The notes beneath the pieces were generated by a model. That model saw only the letters and a program-made list of their open reading frames with translations, ran no database searches and was not told where the DNA came from. Positions 1-5,538 of a stretch of 5,538 bases of DNA are shown in pieces. A program made the position numbers and the translations under genes. Numbering within the stretch: position 1 is the stretch's first letter; each line of letters begins with the position of its first letter. The stretch comes from Candidatus Omnitrophota bacterium (lineage in GTDB: Bacteria > Omnitrophota > Koll11 > JAHIPI01): NCBI GenBank assembly GCA_028718265.1, contig JAQUMG010000126.1, forward strand, positions 1-5,538, given 5' to 3'.

Positions 1-335
1 CCCGCAGGCAGCGCAGCCGGATGTTTGTAAGATTCTTTTCGTGCCGTCGCTATGTCTATCTTGATTTTTGCGCTTTCAGGCGACTCCGGTATTATCAAAG
101 TTGCCGTGCCGAATTTCCTGTAAACTACCAATGCCGCGTTCAGTTTTGCCGACGCATACTTCGCAAGCTTTAATGCGTCCCCTTCTATCGCAATATCAAT
201 ATCGAAATTTTTTACGCCTAATAAAAGATCCCTTACGAAACCGCCGACCAGATACGCCTTATATCCCCTGTCCTATGCAAGCACAGCTATTTTTCTGATA
301 ATCCGAAGTATGTCTTTCGAAACCGCCAAGCGCAT
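1..335 (-). pseudogene. CCA-adding enzyme / poly(A) polymerase head domain, partial, interrupted by in-frame TAG
   Basis: Reading the minus strand from an ATG at 335-333 gives 111 codons to the window edge, open except for one TAG at codon 21. Beyond the TAG it matches the class II nucleotidyltransferase head domain of CCA-adding enzymes and bacterial poly(A) polymerases, which extend RNA 3' ends (CCA on tRNA). Visible are Y-L-V-G-G-F-V-R-D-L-L-L-G (residues 28-40, the GG..RD motif), D45-I-D47 followed by I-E-G-D (metal-binding aspartates), a third carboxylate at D94 in I-D-I-A-T-A-R, and R99-K-E-S-Y followed by a P-A-A-L-P stretch. The ATG lies 8 bases after the xerD stop, with a weak AAAGG Shine-Dalgarno, so it looks co-transcribed. 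The rest of the head and the RNA-binding domains lie outside the window. Family assignment is firm; CCA enzyme versus poly(A) polymerase cannot be decided from this fragment. As written, the product would be a 20-residue peptide, hence the pseudogene label; an intact gene with a base error is equally possible. Confidence 0.8.
273..275 (-). other. Premature in-frame amber codon in the CCA-enzyme frame
   Basis: The plus strand reads cta here, which is TAG in the frame that carries the nucleotidyltransferase motifs. The same frame is used on both sides, so this is a nonsense codon and not a frameshift. It falls in the linker between the first helix (ending I-A-V-L-A) and D-R-G-Y-K-A-Y-L-V-G-G. 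Family members usually have a polar residue such as E, D, K or Q at this point (from general family knowledge); GAG, AAG and CAG are each one base from TAG. Confidence 0.85.
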
Positions 336-339
336 ATGA

Positions 340-344
340 CCTTT
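340..344 (-). promoter_or_regulatory. Weak Shine-Dalgarno (AAAGG) before the CCA-enzyme ATG
   Basis: AAAGG lies 4 bases before the ATG at 335 and begins at the last base of the xerD TGA stop. It is the only candidate ribosome binding site for this start, and its position suggests translation coupled to xerD. Confidence 0.4.
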
Positions 345-1237
345 CAGGGCCTGGGATGAAATTGCCTGTGAATCATCTTAAGTCTCTCTTTGTTGATATG
401 AGTATAAATCTGCGTTGTAGATATATTGGCGTGGCCCAGCATCTCCTGCACCGACCTCAGATCCGCCCCTTTCTCCAGAAGGTGCGTCGCAAATGAATGC
501 CTTAAAGTGTGCGGTGTTATATTTTTGTCGATGCGGGCTTTTTTCGTGTAGAACTTGATGATCTTCCAGAGCATCTGCCGCGTCATCTTGTGCCCCAGCC
601 TCGTGAGAAACAACCCTTTTTCGGAATCCGACCTGGCAAGGCCGGGCCTCACCTTATCAAGATATCTCTTTATTGCGGTAATTGCCGTCTTGCCCAAAGG
701 CACTATTCTTTCCTTTGAACCCTTGCCCAAGCACTTGACTATTCCAAGATCGAGATTAGCATCCGTAAGATTAAGGTTAACTATCTCCGAAACCCTCATA
801 CCGGTAGCGTACATCAATTCAAGACACGCCTTATCCCTTATCCCTATCCAATCTTTCAGATTGGGTTTGCTGAGTATGCGGTCGACTTCGTCAATAGACA
901 GCGTATCGGGCAGATGCTTCCATAGCCTCGGCGTTTCAATAATACTTGCCACGTCTGTTTTCAAAAAACCTTCCCTGGCAAGAAACCTGAAAAATGTTTT
1001 TATGGCGGCAAGTCCGCGGGCAATGGAATTTGCGGAAAGCTCCTTATCTTTTTCCGAAAGCATAAAATCCGTCACGTCGGATTTTTTGACCTCGCTAAAA
1101 GAAGCTATGCCCTTATTTTTGAGGTAAGTGGTGAGCTTGCCAAGATCTCTTTCGTAAGAGATGAGGGTATTTTTAGAAAGGCCTCTTTCAAGCGAAAGAT
1201 AGTCCAGAAATTGAGCGATATTGTCTTTCACAGTCAC
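344..1237 (-). CDS. xerD: Site-specific tyrosine recombinase, XerD type
   Basis: This complete 297-residue tyrosine recombinase would act in the cytoplasm with a XerC partner at dif to resolve chromosome dimers. An N-terminal SAM-like core-binding domain (about residues 1-90, with L-S-L-E-R-G-L-S-K-N-T) precedes the catalytic domain (about 110-297). All six catalytic residues are present: R148 in A-T-G-M-R-V-S-E, K172 in G-K-G-S-K-E-R, H243 and R246 in H-T-L-R-H-S-F-A-T-H, H269 in L-G-H-A, and nucleophile Y278 in I-Y-T-H. Length, R148 and K172 match E. coli XerD (298 residues), and the I-H-R-Q-F-H-P-R-P tail favours XerD over XerC. The start is GTG; an in-frame TAA lies just upstream, and the protein begins where the family normally does, but no Shine-Dalgarno is visible. 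Housekeeping neighbours and the absence of integration features argue against a phage integrase. A lineage with one Xer protein is possible; no dif site was recognised. Confidence 0.93.
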   Translation of the reverse strand: MTVKDNIAQFLDYLSLERGLSKNTLISYERDLGKLTTYLKNKGIASFSEVKKSDVTDFMLSEKDKELSANSIARGLAAIKTFFRFLAREGFLKTDVASIIETPRLWKHLPDTLSIDEVDRILSKPNLKDWIGIRDKACLELMYATGMRVSEIVNLNLTDANLDLGIVKCLGKGSKERIVPLGKTAITAIKRYLDKVRPGLARSDSEKGLFLTRLGHKMTRQMLWKIIKFYTKKARIDKNITPHTLRHSFATHLLEKGADLRSVQEMLGHANISTTQIYTHINKERLKMIHRQFHPRP

Positions 1238-1250
1238 ACACAGGTTGTGT
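1238..1250. repeat. Short inverted repeat directly upstream of the xerD GTG
   Basis: The 13 bases acacaggttgtgt form a dyad with two perfect 5-base arms (acaca / tgtgt) around a 3-base centre, abutting the xerD start codon. A TAAAAT hexamer, one mismatch from the bacterial -10 consensus, lies next to it on the minus strand (1258-1253), but no good -35 accompanies it. It could be a weak operator or hairpin near the start codon, or chance; arms this short are common. Confidence 0.25.
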
Positions 1251-1263
1251 AAATTTTAGCACT

Positions 1264-1893
1264 TCATATTACGGAGAGGTCACTAAACCCGTTGCGTGAT
1301 TTCTCTTCGCCGATAGTGCTTTCCGGACCATGGCCGGGATAAATTATGGTTTTATCGTTTAAAACAAATAGTTTTTCTTTTATGGAATCTGATAGGGCTT
1401 TTTTTGAACCGTACGGGAAATCGGTCCTGCCTACTCCTCCCATAAAGAGTGTATCGCCGGTAAATATCACATCGTCATTTAAAAGTGATATGCTGCCCGG
1501 AGTGTGACCCGGGGTATGTATGACCTTAAGCTTTAAGTCTCCGATGTCTATGATATCCCCGTCTTCCAAAATACGGCTTGCTTCGGGACTCTTTATGGAA
1601 AGCCCGAAGGAGGCTGACATATTAAGTTTGGCATTTCTCAAAAAATCTGCGTCGAGCCTATGTATATAAATCGGCGCTTTGAATTTACCGTTCGAGGAAA
1701 TATGGTCGCCATGCCCGTGGGTATTTATTATGCATTTAATATGAAGTCCGTGTTTCTCAATTTCTTTTTTGATTCGGTTTACGTTACTGCCGGGATCTAT
1801 AAGAGCGGCTTCTTTCTTCCCGAGGTCTCCGAATATATAGCAATTCGTTTCCAGGTAGCCTACCACTATTTTTTCAATCACCCGCTTCTTCAC
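1264..1893 (-). CDS. Metallo-beta-lactamase-fold hydrolase, glyoxalase II-like (YcbL-type)
   Basis: This complete 209-residue cytoplasmic enzyme belongs to the glyoxalase II branch of the metallo-beta-lactamase fold. The full dinuclear metal site is visible: T58-H-G-H-G-D-H64 (ligands H59, H61, D63, H64), H130 in H-T-P-G-H-T-P-G-S, D147 in F-T-G-D-T-L-F, and H188 in Y-P-G-H-G-P-E-S-T-I-G-E-E. G-R-T-D-F-P-Y-G (155-162) is typical of this branch. At 209 residues it lacks the C-terminal helical domain with which true glyoxalase II (about 250 residues or more) binds glutathione. A thioester or other small-metabolite hydrolase of the YcbL kind is therefore more likely than hydroxyacylglutathione hydrolase itself; the substrate cannot be read from sequence. 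The GTG start is supported by a good Shine-Dalgarno and by family-typical N-terminal spacing (G-Y-L-E-T-N-C-Y-I near residue 12). It lies 26 bases after the lipoprotein stop and 26 before xerD. Confidence 0.92.
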   Translation of the reverse strand: MKKRVIEKIVVGYLETNCYIFGDLGKKEAALIDPGSNVNRIKKEIEKHGLHIKCIINTHGHGDHISSNGKFKAPIYIHRLDADFLRNAKLNMSASFGLSIKSPEASRILEDGDIIDIGDLKLKVIHTPGHTPGSISLLNDDVIFTGDTLFMGGVGRTDFPYGSKKALSDSIKEKLFVLNDKTIIYPGHGPESTIGEEKSRNGFSDLSVI

Positions 1894-1898
1894 TTAAC

Positions 1899-1905
1899 CA
1901 CCCCC
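1899..1905 (-). promoter_or_regulatory. Shine-Dalgarno supporting the GTG start of the MBL-fold hydrolase
   Basis: The minus strand reads GGGGGTG, a 6-of-7 match to the GGAGGTG anti-anti-Shine-Dalgarno core, 5 bases before the GTG at 1893. It settles the choice of a non-ATG start. Confidence 0.65.
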
Positions 1906-1919
1906 TCTCTCTATGACAC

Positions 1920-2408
1920 TCAGTCTTCAGATTTTATATAGTTTTTCATTCTTCTGAACGAAAATTCATCCAGCACAATCCGCCCTATTCGTTCGACCGA
2001 CCGGCGGTTGCGGACACTGTCTTTTATGCATTCATGCCGCTTCTGCATATCATCTATCACGGATTTCATATCATTTATCTGTACATCCAGCTTTTTAGCC
2101 TGCTCGTCCGTAAGCAGGTCTCTCATGGCGACAAGGTGGTCGAATGCCTGCTTCGCGCTCATAATATCTCTTGAGTAAGCAGTCTCCTCGCTTCTCTCCA
2201 GTTCCGCATGCCAATTATGCCAAAGAATATAATGGTTTTGATATCTGTCCGGGGCCGGCTTTGCCTTATATTCCTCAACCTGGTAAAAAGAATAGCTTTC
2301 TTCCTTTGGAGCTTTTTTTCTTGTAAACTTTCTAGCGAGTTCTCGGCAGCCGGCCAGTGTGATTGTCATTGTAATTATAAGAGCAATTTTCAGAAACGTT
2401 TTTATCAT
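1920..2408 (-). CDS. Putative small lipoprotein of unknown function
   Basis: I do not recognise a family for this 162-residue protein. The N-terminus is a lipoprotein signal peptide: K3 and K7, a hydrophobic core (about residues 8-17), then lipobox L18-A-G-C21. With R22 at +2 (not Asp), export to the outer membrane is the default guess in a diderm. The mature protein has a basic stretch (22-35, R-K-F-T-R-K-K), a probably disordered linker rich in E, K and P (36-55), an aromatic and histidine-rich patch (Y56 to H67, including Y60, W63, H64, W66, H67), and then a long charged region (68-158) with helix- and coiled-coil-like spacing. There is no catalytic motif; a single further cysteine is C127. 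The ATG has a strong GGAGG site 4 bases upstream, and the gene sits 25 bases after ligA and 26 before the hydrolase, so it is probably a real translated member of the cluster. A structural or envelope-associated role is only a guess. Confidence 0.78.
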   Translation of the reverse strand: MIKTFLKIALIITMTITLAGCRELARKFTRKKAPKEESYSFYQVEEYKAKPAPDRYQNHYILWHNWHAELERSEETAYSRDIMSAKQAFDHLVAMRDLLTDEQAKKLDVQINDMKSVIDDMQKRHECIKDSVRNRRSVERIGRIVLDEFSFRRMKNYIKSED

Positions 2409-2412
2409 ATTT

Positions 2413-2417
2413 CCTCC
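2413..2417 (-). promoter_or_regulatory. Strong Shine-Dalgarno (GGAGG) of the lipoprotein gene
   Basis: GGAGG lies 4 bases before the ATG at 2408. It is the best consensus ribosome binding site in the window and supports both the start and the reality of this otherwise unrecognised gene. Confidence 0.65.
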
Positions 2418-2433
2418 GCACGATACCAGAAAA

Positions 2434-5164
<2,731 letters not shown>

Positions 5165-5171
5165 ATAACGT

Positions 5172-5538
5172 CTAGCGCTTCCTGAGTTTACCGGATTTTA
5201 TTAATTTCTCTTTAGCTTTCTCGAGATGCTCTTTCGAGATGTCGATGTGATATTTATCGTCCGTGAATATCGTAAGGCAGTACTGCCATTGTTTATATTC
5301 CGATTCTATGTCTCCCTTTTTACGGTAGGCGTGCGCGATCAATCTGTCTATGTAGCTGGGGTGTTTCTGTCTTGTCGCCAACCGGAAATACCTGATGCCT
5401 TCGTCATAATTTTGTAATTTATGGTAATATATCCATCCCATATTGAACCAGAGGTCATATACGTCTCTGTTTCTCGCTATGCCCTCCTTCATAAACCTTA
5501 TGCCTTCTTCTATGTATTTGTCCTTATGGGCTACTCCG
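5172..5538 (-). CDS. TPR-repeat protein, C-terminal part (5' end outside window)
   Basis: The frame is open to the window edge and gives the last 121 residues of a longer protein. An internal ATG at 5492 could be mistaken for the start, but the 15 codons before it are also open and continue a helical repeat (E-E-G-I-R-F-M-K-E-G-I-A). A clear tetratricopeptide unit spans about residues 26-60 of the fragment, with W30, G34, Y37, Y44, F51, A54 and P60 at the expected spacing. A second, weaker helix pair covers about 61-90 (A-Y-R-K-K-G-D-I-E-S-E-Y), and a lysine-rich helical tail follows, ending L-R-K-R. TPR arrays mediate protein-protein contacts; the partner and the cell location are unknown, and any signal peptide or membrane anchor would lie outside the window. 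It ends in TAG 7 bases before the phosphoesterase ATG, so it is probably in the same transcript. Confidence 0.82.
   Translation of the reverse strand, partial: GVAHKDKYIEEGIRFMKEGIARNRDVYDLWFNMGWIYYHKLQNYDEGIRYFRLATRQKHPSYIDRLIAHAYRKKGDIESEYKQWQYCLTIFTDDKYHIDISKEHLEKAKEKLIKSGKLRKR

Noticed and set aside
273..275. Genetic code in which TAG is reassigned to an amino acid
   Set aside because: TAG ends the TPR gene (5172-5174) and the phosphoesterase gene (4439-4441) at family-appropriate lengths directly before the next gene, so general reassignment does not fit.
68..298. A 76-residue plus-strand open frame opposite the CCA-enzyme fragment
   Set aside because: The minus strand carries clear nucleotidyltransferase motifs over the same bases; the plus-strand frame has no motif and no good ribosome binding site.
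555..1127. A 190-residue plus-strand open frame antisense to xerD
   Set aside because: It lies wholly inside xerD, whose protein has complete catalytic motifs. The antisense product shows no recognisable domain and has the serine/leucine-rich composition typical of a reversed coding frame.
344..1237. Phage or integron integrase, marking a mobile element
   Set aside because: Residue spacing, length and C-terminal tail fit chromosomal XerD, neighbours are housekeeping genes, and no att-like direct repeats, tRNA gene or phage genes are present.
1894..2433. Rho-independent terminators in the gaps flanking the lipoprotein gene
   Set aside because: The gaps of 25-26 bases hold ribosome binding sites and show no stem-loop followed by a T run on the minus strand.
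5172..5492. Complete 106-residue protein starting at the ATG at 5492
   Set aside because: The frame remains open upstream to the window edge and the upstream residues continue a helical repeat, so the ATG is internal and the gene is partial.

Overview
The window is an ordinary bacterial chromosomal segment carrying one tightly packed, unidirectional gene cluster. All seven genes read on the minus strand, and the gaps between them run from 1 to 26 bases. In transcription order (right to left) they are: a TPR-repeat protein whose N-terminus lies beyond the right edge; a calcineurin-like metallophosphoesterase; NAD+-dependent DNA ligase (ligA); a small uncharacterised lipoprotein; a glyoxalase II-like metallo-beta-lactamase-fold hydrolase; a XerD-type tyrosine recombinase; and the N-terminal head of a CCA-adding enzyme / poly(A) polymerase-family nucleotidyltransferase that runs off the left edge.

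Organism: NAD+-dependent ligase, a XerD-type recombinase and a lipobox lipoprotein with a non-Asp +2 residue suggest a bacterium, probably diderm. G+C looks to be in the mid-40s percent by eye. Gene style and order would fit an uncultured lineage such as Omnitrophota. That placement is a weak impression, because nothing in the window is a phylogenetic marker that can be read by eye. Both TAG and TGA serve as ordinary stop codons here (TAG after the TPR protein and the phosphoesterase; TGA after the lipoprotein, the hydrolase and the recombinase; TAA after ligA), so a standard genetic code is the default reading.

How the genes relate: ligA (nick sealing in replication and repair), xerD (chromosome dimer resolution at dif) and the tRNA 3'-end nucleotidyltransferase are core information-processing genes. 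The phosphoesterase, hydrolase, TPR protein and lipoprotein have no established link to them. Co-transcription is inferred from spacing; no convincing internal terminator or strong promoter was found.

The main anomaly is at the left end. The CCA-enzyme reading frame is intact and its catalytic motifs are present, but an in-frame TAG sits at codon 21, just before the nucleotide-binding GG..RD motif, with no usable restart before the catalytic aspartates. This is a pseudogene, a sequencing or assembly error, or (least likely) a read-through codon. The small lipoprotein is the only complete gene with no recognisable family. I found no mobile element, CRISPR array, RNA gene or defence system, and nothing that amounts to a new multi-gene system.
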